Below are positions 24,470 to 35,343 of a stretch of 64,000 nt of DNA, in pieces. The translations under genes and the position numbers were made by a program. This stretch comes from Coffea arabica. Its lineage: Eukaryota > Streptophyta > Magnoliopsida > Gentianales > Rubiaceae. Below the pieces are notes generated by a model that made no database searches, had not been told where the DNA came from, and saw nothing but the letters and a program-made list of their open reading frames with translations. The stretch's first letter is position 1. Every line of letters starts with the position of its first letter. Where the stretch lies: NCBI RefSeq assembly GCF_036785885.1, contig NC_092317.1:9426501-9490500 (forward strand), in the 5' to 3' direction.

Positions 24470-25342
24470 TCAAGCTAAGTTCACCCTGCAGTACAAATTT
24501 TACAAGTAGGCCATTAGGTACTTGGTTAGAGAACTTTGTAATACATGATATTCAAGTCAATTCTCCTGATGCGAACTTAAATGAATGTGTATGTATATAT
24601 ATTGGAAAAAGGCTTTCTCTACCAAAAGGTAAAAGCCATTTGCATGCAATTAATTTCTTGGAGTTCAATGCAATTGATTCCATGAGTTTTGTGGAAATCA
24701 ATTTAAAAGGGTATCTGCTGCACGTCCAGCAAAAAGGTTTTGGAGATATTAGTCTGTGCATCTAAAATCCATACAAATATTAACTAGGTTCAAGCCATTC
24801 CAACTATTAACCGAATAAAATCCTAGAAGAAGAAAATCCTCCTCCTCCTCCTCCTCCTCCTCTTTCCATTTTAAGGAATTTAAAGCTTGAAAGATTACGG
24901 ATTACTATAGAAAAGCAGAAGGCTGAAGTAACTAAAAATGAGAATATTGCCTAAAAATAGAAGATTGGAAGAGACGAGAACATTACTTTGAGCAGTCGAC
25001 ATCACGTGAGATTTTAAATGGCAGATTAACACCACATGAATGAGGAATTTGAGCAGCATTCTTGAGTTGATCATCAGTAGCACTTTCAACAACAGATTTC
25101 AAACAGGAACAAGCACTCTGGCGATCAGTTCTAGTCTTTGCTCGGCTGAGTAGAGTATTAAGCCCACTGCAGCAAGCAGGAGAAACTTTTCCTCCATTCA
25201 TGATAAAGCTAACGCATGGAGATAAGTCATTCTTGACGGTGTCACAAGAAATTTGTGCCTGCCCGCTCCGAAAGAAACTCATGATCAACATGGATACAAA
25301 AAGTACGAACACTAGCGGTTTGAGTGAGGTTGCTTTGGCCAT
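24470..25342 (-). CDS. Non-specific lipid-transfer protein, type 1 (two exons)
   Basis: Secreted lipid-binding protein. The start is placed at 25340-25342 (MAKATSLKPLVFVLF) by comparison with the paralogue at 28370. In-frame ATGs at 25357 and 25378 would add 5 and 12 residues. Exon 1 is 24987-25342; the donor AA|GTAATG splits the Lys codon. Exon 2 is 24470-24485 after CTGCAG, changing the end from SK-stop to SKVNLA-stop. The signal peptide ends around FFRSGQAQ. Cysteine frame: C-X9-C-X13-CC-X19-CXC-X22-C-X13-C, exactly type 1. TDRQSACSCLKS and CGVNLPFKISRDVDC are typical. TATA-like TATATAAATA (minus strand) lies at 25457-25466. A tandem paralogue follows at 28 kb. Confidence 0.92.
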
Positions 25343-25456
25343 AGTTGTGAATGCCATGGAACTGATAATTGCGAACAAAGAAATTGACCTTCTTTATAGT
25401 TCTGGGATTTGGGATTGCTGTGCTTGGCTTGCTATATTGCCTGCAGAAGTGCTTAC

Positions 25457-25466
25457 TATTTATATA
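25457..25466 (-). promoter_or_regulatory. TATA box of the 25-kb nsLTP gene
   Basis: TATATAAATA on the minus strand, 115-125 bp upstream of the chosen start codon. The paralogue at 28 kb keeps the equivalent box (28490-28498) in homologous flanking sequence. Confidence 0.65.
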
Positions 25467-25479
25467 GGCGATTAGACAA

Positions 25480-27573
25480 GTGGAATGTAATGAGATGGCC
25501 AGATGGGATAGAATTGTTTGCTTTCTGGGAAGTGATTTGCGACCAACATTATTTATTTGCTCGTGGATTCTAGTAATTCAAAGATATAGACACTTGACGT
25601 CTGAAAATGAAAACAGTTGAACAAACAGGTGCGTAATTATGGACTCATGGCAAAAGTTGCCTGGAAGAGGGACTAATTTGGTGACACACGCATCACGAAA
25701 TTGGGTTCAGAGCAAAGTTGTGACTAACATCCCACATGAACATTAGATTGTTGTTTTGGTTTTTCTAAGCTAGTTTACGTGTCCAACCATCTTAATTGTT
25801 GTTTTTCATAATAAGACAATTTAATCGAAGTTGGTTTCATTCATCAACCATAGCCCCATCAGTTACTCGGCTTCAGATTCAGCTGCAAATCATGCCTTTG
25901 AAATAAGTCCTAATAGTATAGAAGACGCTATGATTTCATCTAATTTCACCGTTAATTCTGTCAGATCTAACTATTAATAGTATGTTTCGTGAATCATACG
26001 AACCCTTATATCTAATAAAGTTAACAGTAGAATTAGACGGAATAGCCTAAAATTCACACTTTTGATAGTTCAAAAAAAAATATTATTAATAATTGAATGG
26101 TCAAATCTTGAGTATTGAAAACTTTTAGTAGCTACCCGAGTAACTTATTCATAGTATTATTAATCAATCAATTTCAGTTATCCATTTAGAATAACCTTTG
26201 GAGCCAGAAAAGTACGTTAGTTAGCATAACTGAACGAAAACGTTACAATGCATGACCTCTTAGCCCGCGGCGGAGCCACATACAGTTGAGGCCATAAGGT
26301 GGGAAATTGCACCCACCTCCCCCTCCTCAATTTTGGTATAATCACAAAATAGTCTTACGAATTTTGAGAAATTTTGTAATTACATTATATTTGCCTCCCC
26401 TAAATTTTGTGCAATTACCTTTTATAGTTGCATTGCCCCCTTAACTATTAAGATATCATAATGATTATCTTTTGTTAGGCTCTTGGACTTAATTCAAGTT
26501 ATATGACGATTGATCCATTTGGATTGAAAGTTATTTGAAAAATTTCTTTACTATAGCAATTTCTTTTTTATTTGATGTGAGATGAAAAAATATTAGAAAA
26601 CGTGTGTTTAAGACAAATAAGGAATATTATTAAAATTTTTTTCTAAACTTTTTTATGTTCCTAACTCAAATAAGTAGAATGATCTTTTTACTAAATTACA
26701 GTCACAAAATTAGATTTAACGGTACACGTAACAAATATGTCTAATAAATAATATTATTATCACATCGGACATGATAGTTGCACATTGCAACCCCTGATTT
26801 TGGGTCTTTGCTAGTTAAATTGCAACATTGCCTTCATCATATAAGTTATAAAGTTTGTTTCTACTATCAAATTGTTCTAAAACTGAAACTTGAAGCACCA
26901 AGTTCAAACGAATGTCCAATTTGGCATTTGTTGTTTATTTTTGCTTTTTACTATATTTCAATTATTGATTTACTACTTTTTCATTATTTAGCTGGTAAAA
27001 AAAAAAAAAAAGATAAAGAAAGCATCAAATGCCATTTGTGTAGTTTCACAATAGAAAAAACTTTTCTTCATCAAATACCATTTGTGTCGTTTCACAATAT
27101 AAAAACTTTTCTTGCAAAGTTCTCCAACATTTATTTCCATCATATCGAAATTCATATTTGACCCGGAAATTTGGAAAAATAGCACGTCATAAGTACTTGC
27201 AAATTGCACTTTAACATTATGCTCTTTAGCACCCCATGTGTGATGCCTCCTCAGCCTCACATTGTAAGATTAAAATATGTGGAATTAAGATATTAATAGA
27301 CCGGATATATTAGAGATGGGCAAAAAAAAAAAAAAAAAGAAGGGAAAAACTATGAATAAGAAAATAAGAGACAAAAATGTTGAATATATTACCCAGCCTA
27401 TGTCCTAGGAAACATAAATTGAAATATAGAACTAACATCTTCATGGAAGTACGTTATTAACAGATAAGCAAAAGACTTGTATGTAAGAATCGTAGAAACC
27501 ACAAAAACATTCAAGATTGAAAACTGATGCAAGACTTCCAAGAAAGTAGCCATTTAAGTACTGCTCAGTGAAT
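25480..27573. other. Intergenic DNA between tandem nsLTP units
   Basis: Largely duplicated sequence. Phrases such as TCAGTTATCCATTT and GAAAAGTACGTTAG recur near 29760 downstream of the next copy. A fragment starting GCCCGCGGCGGAGCCACATA (26263) looks like a transposon terminus, but no partner was found. Poly-A tracts are at 27000-27011 and 27324-27338. No gene was found. Confidence 0.5.
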
Positions 27574-28370
27574 TCAGTTCACCCTGCAATAAACAGTTGA
27601 AAAAGTAGAATTGTTAGTTACCCGATTAGCAAACTTTCTAATCCTAATTAGTGCTGATGCAGACTGCAAATTAAGCTTCATAATAAGTACCTACATGAAT
27701 AGGGATACTTTGTTTCTACCAAGAAGAATTTTTGAAATTGTTGATATCATCATCATGTCAAACGAATTATTGGGTTCCTCGAATTTTATGTAGATTGATG
27801 AGTGCATTATTTCCTACGAATCCAAGTGAAAAATATTGGAAAAAAGTTTGTTAGTGATATCACTTGTGAAGTCAAAAAATCACTCTTCCATCATTTTTCA
27901 GTCATTCAAATTATAGATGATGGCCCAAAATGACAGAGAATTTACAACTTTCCTAATTATATTCGAGCTAGAAATGTGTATAAAGCAAGTACGAGAGACA
28001 GAAATTACTTTGAACAGTCGATATCACGGCTGATGGTGTAGGGAAGATTAACACCACAGAGTCCAGGAATGCTACCAGCATTCTTGATCTCATCATCATT
28101 AGGGGCATTTGAAAGAAGGGATTTGAGGCAATAACATATACTCTGACGATCAACGTTGGTTTTTGCCAATGTAACAAGAGCCTTAAATCCACCGCAGCAA
28201 GCAGGGTCGAGTGTACCCCCATTAACAACAAAACTGAGGCATGGATAGAGGTTACTGGACACCGTATCACAAGAAATTTGTGCCTGTCCTCCTGGCCAAA
28301 ACCCCATAACCAGCATGACCATGAAAACCACTAGTGTTGTTTGCTTGATGAGTTTTGATGATTTGGCCAT
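27574..28370 (-). CDS. Non-specific lipid-transfer protein, type 1 (two exons)
   Basis: Tandem paralogue of the 25-kb gene. The start at 28368-28370 (MAKSSKLIKQTTLVVFMVML) is chosen over the longer frame from 28451 because that places the signal peptide (ending GFWPGGQAQ) normally. Exon 1 is 28009-28370; the donor AA|GTAATT and exon 2 27574-27583 (after ATTGCAG) give the end CSKVN-stop. Cysteine frame: C-X9-C-X13-CC-X19-CXC-X23-C-X13-C. VDRQSICYCLKS and CGVNLPYTISRDIDC are conserved. TATA-like sequence lies at 28490-28498 on the minus strand. Confidence 0.92.
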
Positions 28371-28489
28371 AATTTTTATGGGATTGATTGGTAATTTTTC
28401 AGAAAACAAACTGATTGATCGTTTTTTTTTTTGGGAGTTGGAGGTTTTCACTAGGGCTGTTACACAGCTTTATGGCAATTTGTGCTTGC

Positions 28490-28498
28490 TATTTATAT
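28490..28498 (-). promoter_or_regulatory. TATA box of the 28-kb nsLTP gene
   Basis: ATATAAATA on the minus strand, 120-130 bp upstream of the chosen start, with flanks homologous to the 25-kb promoter. Confidence 0.6.
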
Positions 28499-28659
28499 GT
28501 GGCGAATTTAGTTTCTTTGAGCTGTTGTGATTCAATGCTTTGACCAATTAATTGGCTAATTTATGATTTAATTTGTCTCTCTCCATGCGTTAGTTCTCTT
28601 ATCATAACTGTAATTACATGTCAATTAATATACGGGGCCAAGATTATATATGGAGTAAC

Positions 28660-29100
28660 ATGGCAAATCAATTCACAAACTGCGAAGAATGGGGGTGTCG
28701 AATGCCATGGTTAATTGCGAAGAAAGAAATTGAATTTTTTCCTTTTTGGGATTTCGTTATGTTTGTACTTGCCTTGCTATCTTGCCTGCAGAAACGCTTG
28801 CCAATTTATGGGGGTGATTAGACAACAAAATGGGATCAGATGGGCTAAAATTGCTTCCCTTCTGGATAATGATGTGTGGTTAATTTATTTTCTTGTGGAT
28901 TGTACTATTTCAAAGATTTGAACAAACTAGTCAGGCCTAACTAGCTAACTTACACCTGCAGGTACGTATTTCCAACTTCCACATCGTCATGAACTCGTAC
29001 CAAACGTTAAGCAAAAAGGTCGCAGTCTCCCTTACGTTGCCTGGGCATCCCGAATTTGGGTACAGAATATTCTAACTTCCCACACCTTAAAAAAAAAAAA
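28660..29100. repeat. Orphan copy of nsLTP upstream sequence
   Basis: This aligns with the upstream region of the 25-kb nsLTP gene (about 25365-25740): GCGAAGAAAGAAATTGA, TTGCTATCTTGCCTGCAGAA, GCGATTAGACAA-like and GATGGG(A/C)TA phrases occur in the same order. No coding exon adjoins it, because the 28-kb gene has its own proximal promoter. It is left over from unequal duplication within the cluster. Confidence 0.65.
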
Positions 29101-29956
29101 AGAAGAAAGAATGAATGAAAACTCCCACATGCAACATCAGTTTGTAGCTATAATTTTGGTTTCTTTTAGTTTGTTTAGGAGTCCAAATAAATATTTTAAT
29201 TGTTGTTTTTCGGAATAAGAAAATGGAATTTGGTTTAAGTAATCAACCATAACTCTCCAACGTTAACAAGGCGTCAGATGCAAATCATGGTCGACTGCAT
29301 AGCTTCACATACTGTTAGTTCGTTTGTGCTATACCTTCTTTATATTTTAGAAAAAAAAAAAGGGTCTGTAACTTCATTTGTCTCCCAACTTTAGCTCTTG
29401 ATCTTATATTGCCCCTTATTAAGGTCAGGGACATAATCAGGATTTTTATAAAGATAAGGGACAAAATAAGTACATGAGCTGAAGTTGAGGGACAGGCAAA
29501 GTCATTTATCAATATATATATATATATATATTGTAACACTTATTATTATGTAATATATATGAGATAAAAAGAAAATCAGAAAATCACGTATTTCACAAAA
29601 AGATTTTCAAAATTTTTTCCAAGTAATGGGAATCCAAACGGATTTTAAAATACACCTCCTATTTGATGCAAAAAAAAAAAAAAAAAAAACCTCTAAATTT
29701 GATTAAATTTTTCTTAAGAATCCAAGGAAATGATCACCCTTTGCCATAGAATAGTATTAATTAGATTTCAGTTATCCATTTGGAGCTAGAAAAGCATGTT
29801 AGCTTTCATAATCCAACAATAACGTTGTTTTAAATGACCTCTGGATTTTTATAAACAAAACGGCAACATTAACGTGCTGATCATGCGAACTTTCTTTTCG
29901 CTTTTGAAAACGTTCGAAAGCTGAAATTTGACGCAGCTTTTTGACTATAAGGTTGA
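29101..29956. other. Non-coding stretch with a small inverted-repeat element
   Basis: A short foldback lies at about 29375-29500: CTTCATTTGTCTCCCAACTTTAG pairs with GCTGAAGTTGAGGGACAGGCAAAG-like sequence in the right arm. A TA microsatellite lies at 29511-29530 and a poly-A run at 29671-29689. No gene was found. Confidence 0.5.
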
Positions 29957-30297
29957 AATGTTGAAGAGCAATTTATCTGGATGGCCACCACACTTTTAAA
30001 ATCGTTGAGTTTTAATTATTGAACTATTAAAAATTTGGTTTTGACTATTGAACTATTTAAAGTTTGGATTTCGGATCATTCCGTTAGATTTCACCGTTAA
30101 ACATAACGGATTTGACTGGTTGCACGATTCACGAGATAAAAATAAAGGGCATAATTATCGATTAAATCTGACGGAATGACCCAAAATCTAAACTTTAGAT
30201 AATTCAGTGGCTAAAATCTGACTTTAATAGTTCAGTGGACAAAACTCGACGATTTCAAAAGTTCAGTGGCCATTCGGATAATTTGCTCAATATTGGA
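29957..30297. mobile_element. Mutator-like MITE (323 bp)
   Basis: The element is 29966-30288, a near-complete foldback. Left arm GAGCAATTTATCTGGATGGCC; right arm reversed GAGCAAATTATCCGAATGGCC. The arms continue pairing through the ATCGTTGAGTTTT and TCATTCCGTTAGATTT phrases. Flanks AATGTTGAA and AATATTGGA agree at 7 of 9 positions, fitting a decayed 9-bp TSD. Confidence 0.78.
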
Positions 30298-30874
30298 TCT
30301 GTCATCCACTTTGGTAATTGTTGTTTTCTGTTGTTATTCACTAGATTTAAATTATTAACTTACTACTTTTCCATTATATAGCCTGAAAAAAAAGGCATAA
30401 AGCATCAAATTACCATTTGGATATATGAAAAAGACTATATCGCCTTATCGCTTCAATTTTGTGCTCATGGGAACATAAAGCTATAAAATGGCATAGATAT
30501 TCTTTATTGTAATTATTAGATTGGGCATTAGTGACTTTTTTTTAATGATGCAAAAGTGAATAGTATACGAAATTTGAACATATTAACCAGGTCTAGAATC
30601 AACTGGGTTCCTTGTGGGTTCCCCTTAAATTGCTTTTGGTCCGATTTATCCGTTAACTCCTGTGCTTGTTCTAATTAGGTGTGTGTGTGTTTATTTCTGT
30701 TTCAAAAAAAACCAGGTCTAGAATAAAAGATGTAGAATCAACATCTTTTGTACATAACCCACGGCTTCAAATTTGAAATCACTTGGAAGATTAATCTTAC
30801 AACCCCCAAAACCATGAAGATTCAATAGTGATGCAAGACTTCCCAAGCAGCAGCCATCAAGTGCTCAATCATAG
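30298..30874. other. Intergenic, nothing recognisable
   Basis: AT-rich. Its right end is the duplicated 3' flank of the next nsLTP unit (phrase GATTCAATAGTGATGCAAGA, compare 27515 and 24422). Confidence 0.5.
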
Positions 30875-31833
30875 AACTTGACCCTGAAATAGACAATTGA
30901 AAAAGTAGAACGAATAGTTATTTGATTAGCAAACTTAGAATACCGATAAGTGCCTAAATTAATACGTCACTATATACCAAGAAGAATTTGCAGCATCTTG
31001 ATTTCATGGTGTTAAATGAATTGTGTGCCACATATTTTATGCAAATCGAAGAATGTCTTGTTACGCATGAGTCAAAGTGAAAATTTTTCGAAAAAGTGTA
31101 TTAATTACGCAAAATACTAGAAAATATCAATTTATTTTAAGCCATTCAGAGAATTGAAGAATGAAATTGTTTTTTTTTTTTCACCAACCCTTCTCTCATT
31201 TTACGAATATAGCGTGAAAGGAAAATGGAAAACTGAATGTCAAAGCTGAAGAAATTATTGCTCTCTAAATTAAGAATTCGACATGATCCAAAAAACAATA
31301 AGTAAGCTCTTGTCTCTTTTCCTTTTTTTTTTTTGCCTTATTTTAACATAAAGTTGAGACAAGAAACGTAGAGAATGTGATATTAAGACTGAAAATGGGA
31401 AATAACATTCTTAGGAAAGTACTATCTATGCACTTCTTTCATATCTTTTGATTTTCAAAACGATTAACAAGCCCAAAGTGGTTTAAACCCAAAAAAAAAA
31501 AAAAAACCACCTTAGGATTCAAATTTTGAGAATTTGTTTGGGATTCAATCATTAAAAATGTCTTATCTTAGAATTCAAATTTATCACTTCCTAGTTATAT
31601 TTGAGCTAGTAACATTAAAACAGTATATCTATAAGAGAAAAAAAAAATCACTTTGAGCAGTCGATGTCACGAGTCACGTTAAAGGGGGGATTAACACCAC
31701 AAAGTCCAGGAGCCCTAGCAGCATTTTTGATCCGGTCATCAGTGGCTGTTGAAAGAAAGAATTTTAAGCATGAACAAACACTCTTACGATCAATTTTAGT
31801 CTTGGCCGTTTGGATTACAGTCTTGAGTAGGAC
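30875..31833 (-). pseudogene. nsLTP pseudogene, 5' part lost at a transposon border
   Basis: The 3' half of a type 1 nsLTP: KIDRKSVCSCLKFFLSTATD, then CGVNPPFNVTRDIDCSK. The donor AA|GTGATT is near 31651, and a second exon at 30875-30893 follows TTTCAG, giving SKVKFYD-stop. At about 31833 the coding sequence stops abruptly at TAGGACTGTCAATGGGGTTG, the kind of sequence that starts hAT-type elements. The CC region, signal peptide and start codon are missing, and no matching right end or resumed gene was found up to 33 kb. Confidence 0.82.
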
Positions 31834-33041
31834 TGTCAATGGGGTTGGGTCAGCCCGACCTTGGCTCGTTCGGCCCGACAAAAAGCCGTTGACCCCAACC
31901 TTTTAGTGAGCCGGTCTGAGTTTGAGCTTAAAAATTAGGCCTGAATTAAATATGAGCCGAGTTTGAGACTTATTAGGCTCAAATCCGATATAGATCCGGC
32001 CCTTTAATTACCTATATATGTATTATTTATATTTTGATATTATGTATAATTATATATCCAAATATATTATTACTAAATACTAAATCTATATAAATTACAA
32101 AACACAAAAAAAACATTTAAAGACTCTTCCATGAGCTTTCTTGAGAGTCAATATTAGTAATACATAACTAAATCTCTAACTTTTCTTTTTAGTTGAGTAA
32201 ATTTTTGTGTTGTCATAATATTGGTTGATTTCTTTTTGGTTTACAAACACAAATCATCAAGCATATTTGGATTTAAATCACAAGATTATAAAAAAAAGTT
32301 TCAACTTTTAAAGATGTATTGGCTTATGATCGCATGTTTTATTGCTATTTTTCATCCATTTTGAACGAATTAAATATAAATATTGTTGAAAAATTTTTGG
32401 TTTATATACTTTTTAAGAACTATTATTTGCTCACTTCTTCAGCCTGCAATACAATTTTGCAGTTAGGCACATTATGTATTTAATTAGAAAACATAATGTT
32501 TTCTAATTAAGAAGCCAAAAACTCAATATCCAAATCAATCCTCCTCAAGAAGGTCACAACACGAAAGGAGGTGCATGAGCATTCAACGAGATAACTAGGA
32601 AGGGCTCCAGTCGTCCCCCCAAGACTTTAGAAAGTTTTCAAGTAAGTACCACTTGAAAGTTCATCAGTTTCCCCCAACAAATTGTAAAGATGTTTTAATT
32701 GTATTGAATGATTTATACGTGATAATTTTTGCCCCTGATATTAGAAGCTCTGCATTCATTTATGAAGACTATGGCCATTTTCATTTTTTCTTTTTTGGCT
32801 TTTCTATTTTCATACACTCAAACCTGTAAACTCTGATGTCGAAATCTGTACAATATATAAAGCAAGAGGAGCTCTACATGGCATCAGCACAATTTAATCT
32901 GTCATCTTTTAAACATCCATTTATACCCTTAAACTTACTAAAAGAAAAGGTGGATTGCTTCCCATTTATCAAAAGAAAAACACACTTCCAAGAGGAAGAC
33001 GATTTATCCCTAGTACATATCCAATCGCAACGGATCTTTCA
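31833..33041. other. hAT-like terminus, AT-rich filler and possible nsLTP intron remnant
   Basis: The left portion (31833 to about 32010) is a hAT-like terminus with GGGTTGGGTCAGCCCGACC and GAGCC(G/C)AG phrases. At about 32435-32530, CTTCAGCCTGCAATACAATT followed by AGTTAGGCACATTA parallels the intron-exon 2 junctions of the intact nsLTP genes (24476-24540). It may be the second exon and intron of a sixth copy. Nothing else is recognised. Confidence 0.4.
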
Positions 33042-33625
33042 CTATGTCAAATATCTCTGCTGCAAAGCGTATTTGACAACTTCATAAAATGAAACAACAA
33101 TCCCCACTGAAGGGCCTGCCCGGGCCACTCGAGGACCAACTCCTGTAAAAAGTCCCTTTATCCCTCCATCCCTGTTACAAAGTCACGATGAGTTAGAATA
33201 GGCCAAAAAGGACAAGAACCAAGGATTATATTGATCAAAAATATTTTAAGCATATACACCAAAAAATTTAGATAAGATAGCAATGCTAGTTTCTCATTCT
33301 TAAATTCGGTTGCTGAGAACAAAAATAAAGCCTGTAGAAACAAATTCTTAGACATGAGATTTTACAAATTTAGGCCTGGAGACACTTAGTTGGCATTATG
33401 GACCAGTATAACTAAGAAAACAATCAAAAAACAGAACTCATTTCCTACAAAGCTCAATCCCAGTCTGAACCTTCTTTAATCATTTTACCAAATTTTTGTG
33501 TTTAACCATTTATACATATCATCCGAATATGCAAGCCTTAGAAGAAACAGAACCTGCAAGTTATACCTCCATATCTCAAGCAATGTTTGTCTTGTGGTCA
33601 TGAAATCCCACGAAAGGTAAATGTG
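33042..33625 (-). pseudogene. Mitochondrial carrier (MTM1-like), last two exons only
   Basis: On the minus strand, an exon ending at 33567 reads DFMTTRQTLLEIW. It joins through AG|GTATAAC and TAACAG|G to 33042-33171, which reads RDGGIKGLFTGVGPRVARAG, then PSVGIVVSFYEVVKYALQQR and YLT-stop. This is the last repeat of an SLC25-type inner-membrane carrier and best resembles the plant manganese/iron-trafficking carrier MTM1; that assignment is by remembered similarity and is tentative. The splice join keeps frame. Earlier exons are not found upstream; a PPR-like fragment lies there instead. It is most likely a truncated copy, although very long introns cannot be excluded. Confidence 0.65.
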
Positions 33626-33639
33626 CTGTTTTTACCTTA

Positions 33640-33745
33640 CAGTTTGATTCATCTTCCTCTTAGGCATTTGATCGAACAGGTGGTGAGCTTCGTCCAATTG
33701 CCCATTGAGAGCACATAATCTGATGACCTTTGACGCAAACAACAA
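33640..33745 (-). pseudogene. PPR protein fragment
   Basis: About 30 codons on the minus strand read KVIRLCALNGQLDEAHHLFD, then QMPKRKMNQT. The LFDQMPKR end of a pentatricopeptide repeat is recognisable. There are stops just outside on both sides. This family acts in organelle RNA processing. The piece is too short to be a gene and sits directly next to the carrier fragment. Confidence 0.45.
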
Positions 33746-34641
33746 AAGCTAAATTAACTTTGCATCCAAAAACAAAACTTTTTTCGGAAGCGGAAGTACC
33801 CATTACCCAGTACAAATTTACACTTAAACTAAATATATTTCTACCATAAGAAAGAGCTTCGAAGAAACCCACCAAGGTTTTTAAGAAATAAGTTATTTCT
33901 CACCTTTGGGAAGAGCTTCGACGCTTTATCTCATCCTCGTAAAAAAGTTGTTTCTCATGTGCAATGCCAATGCATCTTCGTGCAAACCCTTTTCGGCATC
34001 TCGGACCATATCCGTGAATATTTCGTCAAAGCTGAATGGTGAAGATGATGAAGCGGACAGAGGTTGTTTGGGTTTTAGGGTTTTCTCCGTTGATAAATGT
34101 GATTTTGGTTAAAGAATTTTTAATATTTTTGGTTTTGGTTGTATTGGTTAAAGAGATTAAGTTTCTTTGCCTGGTTAATCGATTAATTAACTTAATATGG
34201 TTCGAGTTGGGTTGTTTGAGGGTTTGGTTTATTAAGGAACACTTGGCGAGATTCTAAGGAGTGAGACAGGATGTGGTACAGAAGATCCGTTGCGATATCA
34301 CTTATCTTACTTATCTTACTAACTACGGTTAATTAGTATTAATAAATTGGTATTAAATTGGTATTAATTGGTACTAACTACGGTCAATAAATTGGTATTA
34401 ATTGGTACTAACTACGGTCAATAAATTGGTATTAATCTCACACTTATCTTACTAACTACGGTTAATTAGTCAAATTCTTCCTTTCTTCTCCGTTAGAATT
34501 TTGTTAGTTTTCAATTATAATGTTTTTGGTTTCGGTTTTGCTTTCAAAGTACATCAAAAATAACAAATAATCCTTCTACTAGTTTGATCTTTTTATGTTC
34601 AATTTTTTCTTCAATCCAAAAGTTGCTGATTGTTGCCTCTC
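33746..34641. other. Intergenic with a short tandem repeat
   Basis: 34313-34470 holds about three degenerate copies of a 34-bp unit (AATTGGTACTAACTACGGTC core). A + strand frame at 33906-34112 contains SVNISSKLNGEDDEADRG but matches nothing known to me. Confidence 0.5.
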
Positions 34642-35343
34642 GTCTTAGGCAATGTTTTTAAACTCGGACCGGCCAGCGAACCGGAGATAGGGGCGGTTCA
34701 CGGTCCGACCGGTCCGACCGGTCCGACCGGCCGGTTCAACGGTTCAACGTTTTTTTTTTTTTTTTTGCTTCATAGTTCTTTACTCTGAAACTTAACTGAA
34801 ACTTAACGGCTAATATACAATCTAATATGATTATTAATAACTTAAAACCCTAAAATACATTTACCAATATAACTTAAAATTAAATTTAAGTTGAGATAAT
34901 AATAAATTTTCTAAAAGTTATACATGAAACCTGGCATGATAAATATAACTAAAATATCATAATTCATCGCAGGTTTTCATAAATTCATTACAAACATAAA
35001 TAGATATAGTCCAAATGTTCATCAATTATCACAAACAAACACACCAAAATAAATAAAATAAATGTTGACATTCTTTCACAATTCTCAAAAAGTCCATAAC
35101 AGAGTTCAACTCATATTCAAAGCAAACAATTTGAATAACAAATTTCCATCATTGGCATGACAAGGCAACAGCACCTCCTTCACAATTTCATCAATTTAAC
35201 CTGAAAAATTAAAAAGTTTATTACAAAAAATATAAATCTAATTGGTGGAACTAAAAAAAAGTCAAAAAATTTCTAAAAACAAAGATACAACCAAACACAA
35301 AAAGAATCAATTGCTACTAAACATTACTAATTAATATGTTATA

